Shown piece after piece: positions 45,081 through 54,022 of a DNA stretch of 64,000 nt. A model generated the notes under the pieces. That model saw only the letters and a list, made by a program, of their open reading frames with translations, had not been told where the DNA came from and ran no database searches. The stretch spans positions 60,021-124,020 of the forward strand of contig NZ_JACJSC010000017.1 in the NCBI RefSeq assembly GCF_014697575.1. The letters are read 5' to 3'. A program made the translations under genes and the position numbers. Numbering within the stretch: the stretch's first letter is position 1; each line of letters starts with the position of its first letter. The stretch comes from Planktothrix sp. FACHB-1365 (GTDB taxonomy: Bacteria > Cyanobacteriota > Cyanobacteriia > Cyanobacteriales > Microcoleaceae).

Positions 45081-46162
45081 GAGGTTTGAATGTTAATGCC
45101 TCGGTTGTTCATGGCGGCTTCAAATAAGGGAGTTGAAAGCACTTGTTCAACGGGCCAAACACCGGGTTTTTGCAGTTCTCCGTTTAAGCACAATTCCGCA
45201 ATTGTTCCGGTTCCTATTCCGGCAATTGTAGCAGTATTTTCATGAACAATTGTAGAACAAAAATCAACGGTTTTCCCCTGTTTAATTCCGGTGACACAAG
45301 AGCGAACAGCGACCCCAATTCCACTCCAAATATCCGTAACATTGGTCATGCGATAACTGACTTGGGAGAGAAATTCAATCACAGCCGGATTTTGTAACCA
45401 ACTGGCGGGCCACCAATGGGCAACACTCCAGGTTAAATAATTATAAAAATCGGGAACTGTACCGAATTTTGTGATAACTGTTTTAGCTGGAAAAGAGTCT
45501 ACTAAAGTGAAACATTCGGGCATATCAAACCAATAGACTCCTGTTTTTCCGTAGGGGGTAGGAAATTCAATGATTTCTCGTTCACTATAGGGTTTAATCG
45601 TTTGCCATTGTCCGTTTATCCACACCTCAAACGGACGTTGTAACCCGATAAATGTGGTTCGCATGACGGTGATTCCCGCACCACCAGACCCCCCAACGAC
45701 ATAACTCAAATGGATTTTTTCAACTTGATCAAATTGTTCCACGCCTTGACGCACCATGCTATTAGAAATACCGGGAAAAATACCTGTATTAATAATCGCG
45801 GTAATTCCAGCTTTTTTAGCCGCTTCTGAATGCTCTAAAATCCGACTTGTAAAGCCGCGATTATCGCTCACATCAATATAATTAACATTCTGTTGAATAC
45901 AAGCTTGCAAAACCTTTGTATCTCGATAATGAAATGGCCCCGCACAGTGGATGACTAAATCGGAATTTGCGATCGCAGTTTCTAATTTCTGTTGATCGGC
46001 TAAATCTAATTCTAACACCTGAAACCGAGGATTAATCGCTCTATTTCCCGTCAGTTTCCGTCCAGTAATGGTAATTTCAGCAGCAGTATGTTGAGCTAAA
46101 TCCTCAGCAACACTGTTGCCAATCCGTCCTCGACCTCCTAGAATTAAAACTCGCTTGTTCAT
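45077..46162 (-). CDS. saccharopine dehydrogenase family protein
   Basis: 361-residue NAD(P)-binding protein. The Rossmann start is VLILGGRGRIGNSVAEDL, then DLVIHCAGPFHY and INTGIFPGISNSMVR, as in the saccharopine dehydrogenase-like/SDH family found in cyanobacteria and plants. It does not look like the true lysine-pathway enzyme, so the substrate is unknown. It begins 15 bp after the cyclic-nucleotide/MGS-like gene on the same strand, which suggests a common transcript. Its stop lies in a dispersed repeat. Confidence 0.85.
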   Translation of the reverse strand: MNKRVLILGGRGRIGNSVAEDLAQHTAAEITITGRKLTGNRAINPRFQVLELDLADQQKLETAIANSDLVIHCAGPFHYRDTKVLQACIQQNVNYIDVSDNRGFTSRILEHSEAAKKAGITAIINTGIFPGISNSMVRQGVEQFDQVEKIHLSYVVGGSGGAGITVMRTTFIGLQRPFEVWINGQWQTIKPYSEREIIEFPTPYGKTGVYWFDMPECFTLVDSFPAKTVITKFGTVPDFYNYLTWSVAHWWPASWLQNPAVIEFLSQVSYRMTNVTDIWSGIGVAVRSCVTGIKQGKTVDFCSTIVHENTATIAGIGTGTIAELCLNGELQKPGVWPVEQVLSTPLFEAAMNNRGINIQTS

Positions 46163-46177
46163 CAGGATTAATGTCCT

Positions 46178-46966
46178 TTATTCTAAATATTGAAAAACTG
46201 CATTAGCTGTTAATAAATTGGTAGCAAACAAAACTTGCTGCAAGTCACACAACCTCGATAAAGCTTCAATAGCTGGGGGATTAGATTCGCTTGTTGTCGG
46301 ATCTCGTAGATACACAATCGCTTTAACCTGATCTAATAAAATTCGGGAACCAATGGCTGTTTCTCCTAGAATTAAATAATGAGATTCAATGACTTCGCTA
46401 ACGGTTAAATTTGTTGTATCCTCTAAAAATTTCTTGAATTTATCAGAGGTAATAATCGAGAATTTTTCAATAATATGAAGATGATCCTTGACTAAATTAA
46501 TCAAATCGGAAAATAAATGATTATCCGCCAATAATACTATGATTTCCGTTGTATTTTCGGGGGGATTTTTTCGTAATTTATTCACCAGATTCCGAGTGAC
46601 CAAACTGATTAATTTAACGGCGACATAGGGTTGTTTTAATTTTAACTTTTCAATATCATCAAAAGTCATAATCGCGATCGCTCCATCACTGGCCGCAATA
46701 AAATCTGATCGACGGCCTTGGATAAATGCCATTTCCCCTAAAATATCTCCTGGGGTGCGGCTGGTATTTTCCATCTGATCTCCCATAACGCTGACTTCCC
46801 CAGATAGAATAATTCCAAAGGAGGAATCCTGACCTGTTTGGGGCAGAATTACTTGTAAATCAAAGAACTTGTGAATCGAAAAATACTCACTAATCAGTTC
46901 GACTTCTTCTGTATAAAATTCTCTAAAAATATCTAACTTTAATAATAATTCCGTTTTCTGATCCAT
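46178..46966 (-). CDS. cyclic-nucleotide-binding domain fused to MGS-like domain
   Basis: 262-residue protein. Residues 15-130 are a CRP-type nucleotide-binding fold (FGIILSGEVSVMG, PGDILGEMAFIQGRRSDFIA), without any DNA-binding part. Residues 141-262 resemble methylglyoxal synthase: EIIVLLADNHLFSDLINLVK, LILGETAIGSRILL, LRDPTTSESNPPAIEALSRL, VLFATNLLTANAV. The catalytic residues of MgsA are not kept (D148/N149 for His-Asp, Thr203 for Asp71, Asn229 and Ala232 for His98 and Asp101), so this half is probably a sensor or binding module. Likely co-transcribed with the saccharopine dehydrogenase-like gene. Confidence 0.8.
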   Translation of the reverse strand: MDQKTELLLKLDIFREFYTEEVELISEYFSIHKFFDLQVILPQTGQDSSFGIILSGEVSVMGDQMENTSRTPGDILGEMAFIQGRRSDFIAASDGAIAIMTFDDIEKLKLKQPYVAVKLISLVTRNLVNKLRKNPPENTTEIIVLLADNHLFSDLINLVKDHLHIIEKFSIITSDKFKKFLEDTTNLTVSEVIESHYLILGETAIGSRILLDQVKAIVYLRDPTTSESNPPAIEALSRLCDLQQVLFATNLLTANAVFQYLE

Positions 46967-47140
46967 TACAGATGCTCCGCCTTTTTACCTAAAATAAAAT
47001 ATTGATCACTTGATCCTAGGGTTTGTCCCGTTCAACACTTGATCAAAACTCAACTTTTTGTGAATCAATCAGAGTCTTCCCAATTTACAATCAAAAAGAA
47101 ACAAGTTCTTTATTCTAATCTATAGTTGTCACCCCAACCG

Positions 47141-48991
47141 ATGAGTTTTTCCCAATTTCAATCGTTTCAACCCATTGCTGCTATTGCCACCACCCCCCAG
47201 GCTGTACAACAACTTCAACCCCTTTGTCAAGGTTTAAATGCCATTTTGTGGATACCCAACACACTCCACCCCTTACCTGGAACACAAGTCTATTCCGGCT
47301 CTCTATCGGAACACCTAGCAACGCTTTGGTCAAGTCACCGAGGGTTTATTTTTGGTTTAGCTGCTGGTGCTGTGGTGCGATTAATCACTCCTTTATTACA
47401 GCATAAATCCAGTGATCCTGCGGTTGTAGTGCTGGATCAAACTGGGAAATTTGTCATCAGTCTCTGTAGTGGACATCAAGGCGGCGCTGATCAACTGACT
47501 CGTTTAGTAGCTCGACAATTGAACGCCACACCTATTATTACAGGGGCGACTAACGCTTTAGGATTACCGGCACTGGATCTGTTAGGGCTTCCCTTTGGTT
47601 GGCGACGGGGGCCAGGAGATTGGACGGAGGTGAGTGCAGCCATCGCCAGAGGAGAACAAGTTAACGTGCTTCAGGAGGCGGGTTCAACGCTATGGCAAAC
47701 AACGTTACCCCCTGATCATCCGTTTGATTTTACCCCGAATTCAGAGGCGAAATTTCACATCTGTATTAGTTCTCAACGTCGAGTATCCAATACAACTCAA
47801 GTTCAGTGGTTTCCCAGAGTCTTATGGGTGGGTGTAGGCTGTGAACGCAATACCCCTAGAGCCTTGATTGAAAAAGCTATTGAGCAGGCTTTACAACAGT
47901 ATAATTTAGCGGAAGAAGCGATCGCAGGAATCGCCACTCTGGATATTAAAGGAGATGAACTGGGGTTAGTGGAATTGTGCCAAGCCAAGCATTGGCCGTT
48001 ACGCACCTTTCCCCCGGAAGTTTTACGCCAGATGGATGTTCCTAACCCCTCTGAAATTGTTGAAGCCGAAGTGGGAACTCCCAGTGTGGCCGAAGCCGCC
48101 GCGTTACAAGCCGCTGGGGTAAAAACCTTATTTGTTTCTAAGCAAATTTACCGAGAGCCTTTACCAACCGCTTCAACCTCCAACCGTATTGGACAGGCGG
48201 TAACGGTGGCCATTGCCCAAGCTGAACAGGAATATACCGGACGCACAGGACATTTGTTTTTAGTGGGAACTGGCCCAGGGGAACTGGATCAAATCACCCC
48301 GGCGGCGCAAACGGCCATTGTCCAGGCGGATGTGGTGATTGGCTATTCCTTGTATTTGGACTTAATTCGGCCGTTATTGCGTCCCGGTCAGATGGTTGAA
48401 TCCTATCCCATTACTCAAGAACGTCAACGGGGAGAACGAGCGATTGATTTGGCCCAATGGGGGTTAACGGTAGCGGTGGTATCGTCGGGGGACTGTGGTA
48501 TTTATGGCATGGCGGGGTTAGTGTTTGAACAGTTACGCGCTAGGGGTTGGGATGGCAAAACTCCGGCTGTGCAGGTTTTTCCAGGGATTAGTGCGTTACA
48601 GGCGGCAGCAAGTCGGGTAGGAGCACCCTTAATGCACGATTTCTGCGCGATTAGTTTGAGTGATTTATTAACACCTTGGGAGGTGATTCAAAACCGATTA
48701 AAAGCGGCAGCCGAGGCGGATTTTGTTTGTATTTTATATAATCCGCGATCGCGCACTCGTACAGAGCAATTACACACTGCTAAACGTATTTTTTTAGACG
48801 CTCGTTCTGGCAATACTCCCGTAGCAATGGTTCGTTCTGCCTATCGTTGTGATCAGGAAATTACTATAACTACTTTAGAACAGTTTAATCCTGATGCGGT
48901 GGATATGTTAACAACCGTAATTATCGGTAATCAAAGTACAGATATTTATGAAAATTGGATGATTACACCGAGGGGATATTTAGGACAATAA
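47141..48991 (+). CDS. cobJ: CbiG-CobJ fusion, cobalamin biosynthesis
   Basis: Bifunctional corrin-ring enzyme. The first half is CbiG (N-terminal part with GLAAGAVVRLITPLL, VISLCSGHQGGADQLTR; C-terminal part with LWVGVGCERNTPRALIEKAI, ATLDIKGDELGL), which opens the lactone ring of the cobalt precorrin. The second half, from about residue 370, is the CobJ/CbiH C17-methyltransferase (HLFLVGTGPGELDQITPAA, SSGDCGIYGMAGLVFE, FPGISALQAAASRVGAPL). The frame is open from TTG 47126, but ATG 47141 is the better start. Fusions of this sort occur in cyanobacteria. No riboswitch was seen upstream. Confidence 0.93.
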   Translation: MSFSQFQSFQPIAAIATTPQAVQQLQPLCQGLNAILWIPNTLHPLPGTQVYSGSLSEHLATLWSSHRGFIFGLAAGAVVRLITPLLQHKSSDPAVVVLDQTGKFVISLCSGHQGGADQLTRLVARQLNATPIITGATNALGLPALDLLGLPFGWRRGPGDWTEVSAAIARGEQVNVLQEAGSTLWQTTLPPDHPFDFTPNSEAKFHICISSQRRVSNTTQVQWFPRVLWVGVGCERNTPRALIEKAIEQALQQYNLAEEAIAGIATLDIKGDELGLVELCQAKHWPLRTFPPEVLRQMDVPNPSEIVEAEVGTPSVAEAAALQAAGVKTLFVSKQIYREPLPTASTSNRIGQAVTVAIAQAEQEYTGRTGHLFLVGTGPGELDQITPAAQTAIVQADVVIGYSLYLDLIRPLLRPGQMVESYPITQERQRGERAIDLAQWGLTVAVVSSGDCGIYGMAGLVFEQLRARGWDGKTPAVQVFPGISALQAAASRVGAPLMHDFCAISLSDLLTPWEVIQNRLKAAAEADFVCILYNPRSRTRTEQLHTAKRIFLDARSGNTPVAMVRSAYRCDQEITITTLEQFNPDAVDMLTTVIIGNQSTDIYENWMITPRGYLGQ

Positions 48992-49037
48992 GAAATAAAA
49001 AGTTTAAATCTTATATACAAATTATCCCACATCGTAG

Positions 49038-49056
49038 GGGCGAGGTTTTCTCGCCC
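49038..49056. terminator. GC-rich hairpin downstream of cobJ
   Basis: GGGCGAG and CTCGCCC enclose GTTTT, 47 bases after the stop of the CbiG-CobJ gene and before the convergent nuclease gene. Also part of a family of cyanobacterial repeats containing GGGCGAGG, so terminator status is likely but not certain. Confidence 0.6.
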
Positions 49057-49102
49057 TTAGAGGGTGGTGTGCGTCCATTTAAAGATTTCATATTAAAATG
49101 AT

Positions 49103-49882
49103 TTAAGGTAAATTAAATTCTGCAATAACCGGAAAATGATCCGACGGCCAAATTCCTTCGATTTGATTTTGATCGATAATAATGGATTTTAATTGTATTC
49201 GATCATCATAATAAATTGTATCGACGGCCGCGATCGCTTTTCCTTTAAAATCATGAAAGGTTTGTTGAGCAGCTAAGGGTATATCTGATAAACTATCTAA
49301 CAATTTAATATTATTAGCAAAAGGTTTTAATAAAGCTTGGCGTTCTGGGCTATCAGGTTGAGCATTAAAATCTCCCGTGAGCATTAATAAAGACTGTTCA
49401 GGATTAACTTGACTCAAATAGTGTTGAATTAAGGGAATACTCAATTTTCGAGATAGTTCGCTGTAATAGTCTAAATGGGTATTAAAAATTGTGATTTGTT
49501 GTTGGGTTTCCCTGGAGATAAAAACTCCCCAACTTATCAGTTTAGGGGTTTTATTTCCCCATTCTGGACTGATACTTCCGACTAAATTCGGGGTTTTACT
49601 TAACCAAATATCATGGGAGTTGACACAATAAAACCGTTGGGACTGATAAAAAATTGCACAATATTCTCCGGTTCCATTACCGATTTGATCGGTTCCAATA
49701 CTTTGATAATTGGGTAATAATCGATGTAAATCTAGGAGTTGATGCGCTTTTCCTTCCTGAGTTGCAATGATATCTGGGTTATGGTTTTGAATTAGTTTTG
49801 CGATCGCATGACGACGAAATTTCCAGTCATTATTACCCAGATCGGGTTTATCATAACGAATATTAAAAGTGAGAATTTTCAT
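49103..49882 (-). CDS. endonuclease/exonuclease/phosphatase family protein
   Basis: Metal-dependent phosphodiester hydrolase of the EEP superfamily (259 aa). Expected catalytic pieces are present: MKILTFNIRYD, DIIATQEGK (metal Glu), FNTHLDYYSE, LTGDFNAQPDSP and the final WPSDHFPVIAEF. The substrate could be nucleic acid, phosphoinositide-like or sphingolipid headgroups; sequence alone does not decide. It follows the flavoprotein gene by 9 bp on the same strand, so the two are probably co-transcribed. No signal peptide. Confidence 0.9.
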   Translation of the reverse strand: MKILTFNIRYDKPDLGNNDWKFRRHAIAKLIQNHNPDIIATQEGKAHQLLDLHRLLPNYQSIGTDQIGNGTGEYCAIFYQSQRFYCVNSHDIWLSKTPNLVGSISPEWGNKTPKLISWGVFISRETQQQITIFNTHLDYYSELSRKLSIPLIQHYLSQVNPEQSLLMLTGDFNAQPDSPERQALLKPFANNIKLLDSLSDIPLAAQQTFHDFKGKAIAAVDTIYYDDRIQLKSIIIDQNQIEGIWPSDHFPVIAEFNLP

Positions 49883-49891
49883 AAGCTTTGA

Positions 49892-51313
49892 TTACAGCGA
49901 TCGCCTCCAATTAAAAAAACGTTGTAAAATAGTTTTTTGCCAAGAATTATTCGCATATTGTTGTTTTTTCAATAATAAGGCTGCCTTACTATTAACTTCT
50001 GATAAGGTAGGATAAATATGAATTCCTGTCAAGGCAGAAACCTTAAGTCGATGGGACATGGCTAAAACAATTTCATGAATTAACTCTCCAGCAGATGAAC
50101 CCACAAGATGAGCACCTAAAATTTCCCCATTCCCTTTAGTAATAATTTTAGCAAATCCCTGGGGTTTTGCTTCTGCGAGGGCACGATCAACACCCGAAAA
50201 GGGTTGTTTTAAAACATAAACATCCTCACCATACTGTTTTTTAGCTTGTTGTTCTGTTAACCCCACTCTTGCTAATTCAGGATCGGTAAAAGTAGCCCAA
50301 GGGATCACACGATAGTTAACTTTACTAATCGGAAAAAATAAAGCATTCGTGAGTACCACAACGGCTTCATAACTCGCAACATGAGTAAATTGATACCCAC
50401 CAATCACATCTCCGCAAGCGTAAATACGCGGATTAGTAGTTTGGAGTTTATGATTAAATTTAATTCCTGATTGACTAATTGTAACACCCGCCGCTTCTAA
50501 ATTCAAGGATTCAATATTGGGAACTCGCCCCACCGAAACTAAAATTTCATCAGCTAAAATGTTATGGTTTCCAGCAATAATTTTCTTTTTGCCATTTTCG
50601 ATTTCAACTCGTTCTGCTTTGGTATTATTTAAAATCACAATATCTTCAGATAACAATTGATCTTGAACCACCTGTGCTGCTTCGGGATCTTCTTTCGGTA
50701 AAATTTGATTGCGACTGGAGAAAATTGTTACCTTTGACCCTAACCGTGAAAAAGCTTGTCCCAGTTCACAACCAATTGGCCCTCCTCCCATAACGGCTAA
50801 AGATTCAGGACAATTTTGCACAGAAAATACCTGTTCATTGGTGAGGAAACCAGCTTCAGTTAACCCCGGAATATTAGGAATAGCAGGACGGGAACCCGTT
50901 GCAATTACAAAAGCTCTAGCCGTTAGTTTCCGTCCGTTAATACTGAAGGTTTTTTTGTCTAAAAATTGACCGTCTCCAAAAATAACCTCTACTCCTAAAG
51001 ATTCAAATCGTTCAGGAGAATCATGGGGTTGAATTGTTGCAATAACCTGTTGAACATGACTTGCAGCTTGAGCAAAATTAATGTTATAATTATCAGTATA
51101 AATTCCAAATTTTGCTGCATTTTTAACTTCATAAGCCACCCTGGAAGCATGAATTAAAGATTTACTGGGAACACAGCCAAACCATAAACAATCCCCCCCT
51201 AAGCGATCGCGTTCGACTAAGGCAACTTTGGCTTTCAATTGCGCCGCAGCGCTCGCTACCACTAACCCGCCAGAACCCCCACCAATGACCACTAAATCAT
51301 ATTCAACTGCCAT
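49892..51313 (-). CDS. MerA/lipoamide-dehydrogenase-type FAD-dependent oxidoreductase
   Basis: 473-residue flavoprotein disulfide reductase. The FAD-binding start is YDLVVIGGGSGGLVVASAAA, the redox-active pair is Cys42 and Cys47 in GGDCLWFGCVPSK, NAD(P) binding shows AVMGGGPIGCELGQAF, and the dimer domain has IHIYPTLSEVNSKAA. There is no N-terminal heavy-metal domain, so it is not a classical mercuric reductase. Members of this kind are common in cyanobacteria with unknown electron acceptor. A three-copy 84-bp tandem repeat lies just upstream of its start. Confidence 0.93.
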   Translation of the reverse strand: MAVEYDLVVIGGGSGGLVVASAAAQLKAKVALVERDRLGGDCLWFGCVPSKSLIHASRVAYEVKNAAKFGIYTDNYNINFAQAASHVQQVIATIQPHDSPERFESLGVEVIFGDGQFLDKKTFSINGRKLTARAFVIATGSRPAIPNIPGLTEAGFLTNEQVFSVQNCPESLAVMGGGPIGCELGQAFSRLGSKVTIFSSRNQILPKEDPEAAQVVQDQLLSEDIVILNNTKAERVEIENGKKKIIAGNHNILADEILVSVGRVPNIESLNLEAAGVTISQSGIKFNHKLQTTNPRIYACGDVIGGYQFTHVASYEAVVVLTNALFFPISKVNYRVIPWATFTDPELARVGLTEQQAKKQYGEDVYVLKQPFSGVDRALAEAKPQGFAKIITKGNGEILGAHLVGSSAGELIHEIVLAMSHRLKVSALTGIHIYPTLSEVNSKAALLLKKQQYANNSWQKTILQRFFNWRRSL

Positions 51314-51338
51314 ATTTTTACCTTAAAATTGTAGATTT

Positions 51339-51573
51339 AGAAACCGGATTTTTTCAGCTATCTTTCTATTATGCAGGAAAACTTAAGATAGAAACCCGGT
51401 TTCTCGATACAACGTAGGGACTCAGAAACCGGGTTTCTTCTCCTATCTTTCTATTATCCAGAAAAGGTTAAAGCAGAAACCCGGTTTCTCGGTGTGTATA
51501 GGTTCTCAGAAACCGGGTTTCTTCTCCTATCTTTCTATTATGCAGCAAAGGTTAAAGCAGAAACCCGGTTTCT
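51339..51573. repeat. 84-bp tandem repeat carrying AGAAACCSGGTTTCT palindromes
   Basis: Three units with a period of 84-85 bp. Each begins AGAAACCGGGTTTCT (51424, 51508; degenerate at 51339), goes through a conserved CTATCTTTCTATTATSCAG core, and ends AGAAACCCGGTTTCT (51390, 51475, 51559). It fills the gap upstream of the flavoprotein and downstream of the ABA4-like gene. Confidence 0.93.
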
Positions 51574-51579
51574 CACTAT

Positions 51580-52044
51580 CTAAGAATTTGATACTGGATT
51601 AATTTCAGACTGGGATTGAGAAAAAAACAGCTTACTAATCCAATGGGTTAGAATATGAGATAATAATCCAAAGGGCCCCGCAAATAAACAAAACGCTAAG
51701 GAATGACTTGTCCAAATTCCCGTTTTTTGTCCATCCCAATAAATCCAACGTCCTACAAATAAATCCATGACTAAAAAGTGAATCCATCCCGTTGCTGCGG
51801 CGTTTTCATCAGCAAAAAAATGGGCAATATCTGATAATTTTGGATTAGATAATGCTGCGGCATTTTCCGGGTTAATACTGCTGATAAACAGATATAAATA
51901 AACACAGGCTAATAACACAAAGGGAAGATAGGACTCCATGACTTTTCGCGTCACTCCCCAGTTTGGTAAGATAATCATTAATGCCCAAAAGGGAAGCACA
52001 AATAGGTTTGCTACGTTGAAAATTTGATCAATGGGAATTGTCAT
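51580..52044 (-). CDS. ABA4-like (DUF4281) membrane protein
   Basis: 154-residue four-helix membrane protein of the ABA4 family. The signature is GWIHFLVMDLFVGRWIYWDG, with FAGPFGLLSHILTHW before the end. In plants ABA4 is needed for neoxanthin; cyanobacterial members are less clear and may act on carotenoids. The length is usual for the prokaryotic form. It is divergent from a tiny one-helix protein gene. Confidence 0.9.
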   Translation of the reverse strand: MTIPIDQIFNVANLFVLPFWALMIILPNWGVTRKVMESYLPFVLLACVYLYLFISSINPENAAALSNPKLSDIAHFFADENAAATGWIHFLVMDLFVGRWIYWDGQKTGIWTSHSLAFCLFAGPFGLLSHILTHWISKLFFSQSQSEINPVSNS

Positions 52045-52167
52045 GGTGATAATTTTTAGGATGAATGCTTAAAACTTCCTTATTCTAAAATATTTTTTAA
52101 ATTTGATCCGCCTTTTAGAAAATTTATGTTATGCTAGGAGCAAGTTGATCTAGCTTGTTTATTTACT

Positions 52168-52263
52168 ATGAATACTCACGATCTTTTAATGTTATTGATT
52201 CTCTTGTTCCCTGGTTTAGCCCTATCAATTATTATTATGGCAACCTTTGCAGCCGGAGGTTAA
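52168..52263 (+). CDS. 31-residue single-helix membrane protein
   Basis: Short frame reading MNTHDLLMLL, then a hydrophobic stretch to IIIMATFAAGG and a stop. One membrane helix fills residues 6-27. It has the size of small photosystem or cytochrome subunits, but I cannot match it to PetL, PetM, PetN, PsbX, PsaI or PsaM. AGGAG is present but about 27 bases before the ATG, too far to act as its ribosome site. Divergent from the ABA4-like gene. Confidence 0.45.
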   Translation: MNTHDLLMLLILLFPGLALSIIIMATFAAGG

Positions 52264-52268
52264 AACAC

Positions 52269-52297
52269 GTAGGGTGCGTAAGCTCCGCGCACGCACC
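52269..52297. repeat. GTAGGGTGCGTAAGC dispersed repeat, copy 3
   Basis: 29-bp element (GTAGGGTGCGTAAGC followed by TCCGCGCACGCACC), identical to the inverted copy at 45052. It starts six bases after the stop of the 31-residue gene. Confidence 0.9.
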
Positions 52298-52337
52298 ATC
52301 TAAATAAGCACCATCTAAATAATTATTATTATAATAA

Positions 52338-52382
52338 ATGAGGCAGAGCCTCATCATAGCATTCCAATGCAGAGCATTGGAA
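52338..52382. terminator. two hairpins at the 3' end of hisS
   Basis: Palindrome ATGAGGCAGAGCCTCAT (52338-52354) and the hairpin TTCCAATGC-AGA-GCATTGGAA (52362-52382), whose last base is 8 bp from the hisS stop. The second has a perfect 9-bp stem. Position fits termination of hisS; the sequence also belongs to the repeat type seen at 10741. Confidence 0.55.
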
Positions 52383-52389
52383 CAAGGGT

Positions 52390-53673
52390 TTAAGGAGTTT
52401 TTAGGGCTTGAATTTGTTCACGAAATTGATCAATTTTATCGAATAAATCCGATTGATTTATCGTGATTTCTTCCCCTGTTTTTAACCATTTTAACTTAAT
52501 TGTTTGCTGTTCCGCCTCTGCATCTCCTAATACTAAACAAGCCACAGCACCACTGCGATCTGCCCGTTTAAATTGTTTACCAAAGGCACTTCCACTTAAA
52601 TCTAACTCCACACTGAAGCCTTGTTGACGCAATTTTTGAGCTAAAATTAACCCTTGAGATTCGGCTAAATTGCCCCTAGAAACAACATAAAAATCCAAGC
52701 TAGAACTAGAAAGAGTATTTAACTGTTGTAATAGAATCACTAACCGTTCTAACCCAATTGCCCAACCCACAGCATGGGTTTCTGGGCCCCCTAATTCTTG
52801 AACTAAACCATCATAACGACCGCCGCCACAAACCGTCGCTTGGGCTCCTAAATCATCAGAAATAATCTCAAAAGCCGTATGGGTATAATAATCTAATCCT
52901 CGCACTAATCGAGGGTTCAAACTGTAGGGAATTTCTAACGCCGTTAATAACTGTTGAACTTGTTCAAAATGAGCGCGAGAATCTTCTCCTAAATACTCTA
53001 AAATACTCGGAGCATCTTGAACAATTTCCTGCGTCCGTTGATCTTTACTATCTAAAATTCTTAACGGATTTCGAGATAAACGATCTTGAGAATCTGGATC
53101 TAATTCGTCTTTATATTGGGTTAAATAATTGACTAATGCTTGACGATACGCTTGACGATCGGTTGAATTTCCCACAGAATTTAAGTTGAGGTTTAAATTT
53201 TTTAATCCTAACTTTTGTAATATATTAGTTGCGATCGCAATCACTTCAACATCAGCCCTTGCATCCCGACTTCCTAACACCTCAACCCCAATTTGATGAA
53301 ACTGTCGTTGACGTCCGGCTTGGGGTCGTTCATAACGAAACATCGGCCCGGTATACCATAACCGTTGCACTCCTCCCGTGGCGTGAAGCTTATTTTCAAT
53401 AAAACTCCGAACGACTCCGGCCGTTCCCTCTGGCCGCAGGGTAATTGAACGTTCACCCCGGTCAACAAACGTATACATTTCTTTGCCGACAACATCCGTC
53501 GCTTCCCCAATTCCCCGTTCAAATAAAGCCGTTTGTTCAAAAATTGGGGTGCGAATTTCTTGATAATTTGCCTGCAATAAAATATCCCTGGCAACAGACT
53601 CCACCCATTGCCAGTATCCAATTTCATCAGGCAGGATATCCCGTGTTCCTCGTAATGCTTTGATCAGTTCCAT
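52390..53673 (-). CDS. hisS: histidyl-tRNA synthetase
   Basis: Class II aminoacyl-tRNA synthetase that charges tRNA-His (427 aa). Motif 1 region RTPIFEQTALFERGIGEATD, motif 2 YTGPMFRYERPQAGRQRQFHQ, the histidine-specific LVRGLDYYTHTAFE and motif 3 AVGWAIGLERL are all intact, and an anticodon-binding domain closes the protein (DFYVVSRGN onward). Start ATG 53673. The short hypothetical gene 18 bp upstream is on the same strand and may be co-transcribed. Confidence 0.98.
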   Translation of the reverse strand: MELIKALRGTRDILPDEIGYWQWVESVARDILLQANYQEIRTPIFEQTALFERGIGEATDVVGKEMYTFVDRGERSITLRPEGTAGVVRSFIENKLHATGGVQRLWYTGPMFRYERPQAGRQRQFHQIGVEVLGSRDARADVEVIAIATNILQKLGLKNLNLNLNSVGNSTDRQAYRQALVNYLTQYKDELDPDSQDRLSRNPLRILDSKDQRTQEIVQDAPSILEYLGEDSRAHFEQVQQLLTALEIPYSLNPRLVRGLDYYTHTAFEIISDDLGAQATVCGGGRYDGLVQELGGPETHAVGWAIGLERLVILLQQLNTLSSSSLDFYVVSRGNLAESQGLILAQKLRQQGFSVELDLSGSAFGKQFKRADRSGAVACLVLGDAEAEQQTIKLKWLKTGEEITINQSDLFDKIDQFREQIQALKTP

Positions 53674-53691
53674 TTGTTTCTTAATTAATCG

Positions 53692-54000
53692 TTAGTCCTG
53701 TGGCGGATCGATTGTTTCCCAGGCGCCATAACGATCGTTATAATACGCCAAAATTTGATCAATCTGTTGACGAATTGCTGGATCAGAGTCATCATATTCG
53801 ATCCATAAACTGCCAACTTGACTTTGAGTGTAATCAAATTCTGGCGGGATTTCATCAGGACTAATGCGGGTTGGAATTAACCCCGTGTTCACTCCTTCGA
53901 CCTGACGCAAATGTGCAGCTACTTCCCGATACACCGTTAAAGGAAGTTTCCGACAGCAAACCTGATAGCGAAGTCGTTGTTTCTGTTCTACACTTTTCAT
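53692..54000 (-). CDS. conserved hypothetical protein
   Basis: 102-residue soluble protein beginning MKSVEQKQRLRYQVCCRKLP LTVYREVAAHLRQV and ending YDDSDPAIRQQIDQILAYYN. It looks like a compact alpha/beta domain (strand-helix-strand-strand-helix). I recognise the style as a conserved cyanobacterial hypothetical but no function. It lies between the PedR-like gene (22 bp upstream) and hisS, all on one strand. Confidence 0.75.
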   Translation of the reverse strand: MKSVEQKQRLRYQVCCRKLPLTVYREVAAHLRQVEGVNTGLIPTRISPDEIPPEFDYTQSQVGSLWIEYDDSDPAIRQQIDQILAYYNDRYGAWETIDPPQD

Positions 54001-54022
54001 CCAAAATTAACCTGTTTTTCCC

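Noticed and set aside
46967..47140. Cobalamin riboswitch ahead of the CbiG-CobJ gene
   Set aside because: The gap is short and I see neither a B12-box-like conserved core nor the expected stems.
49892..51313. Mercury-resistance locus
   Set aside because: No merR, merT or heavy-metal domain; the flavoprotein is of the common stand-alone type.
51339..51573. Regular repeats that could be a CRISPR array
   Set aside because: The repeat is a palindrome shared by gaps all over the window, the stretches between copies are themselves alike, and no cas gene is near.
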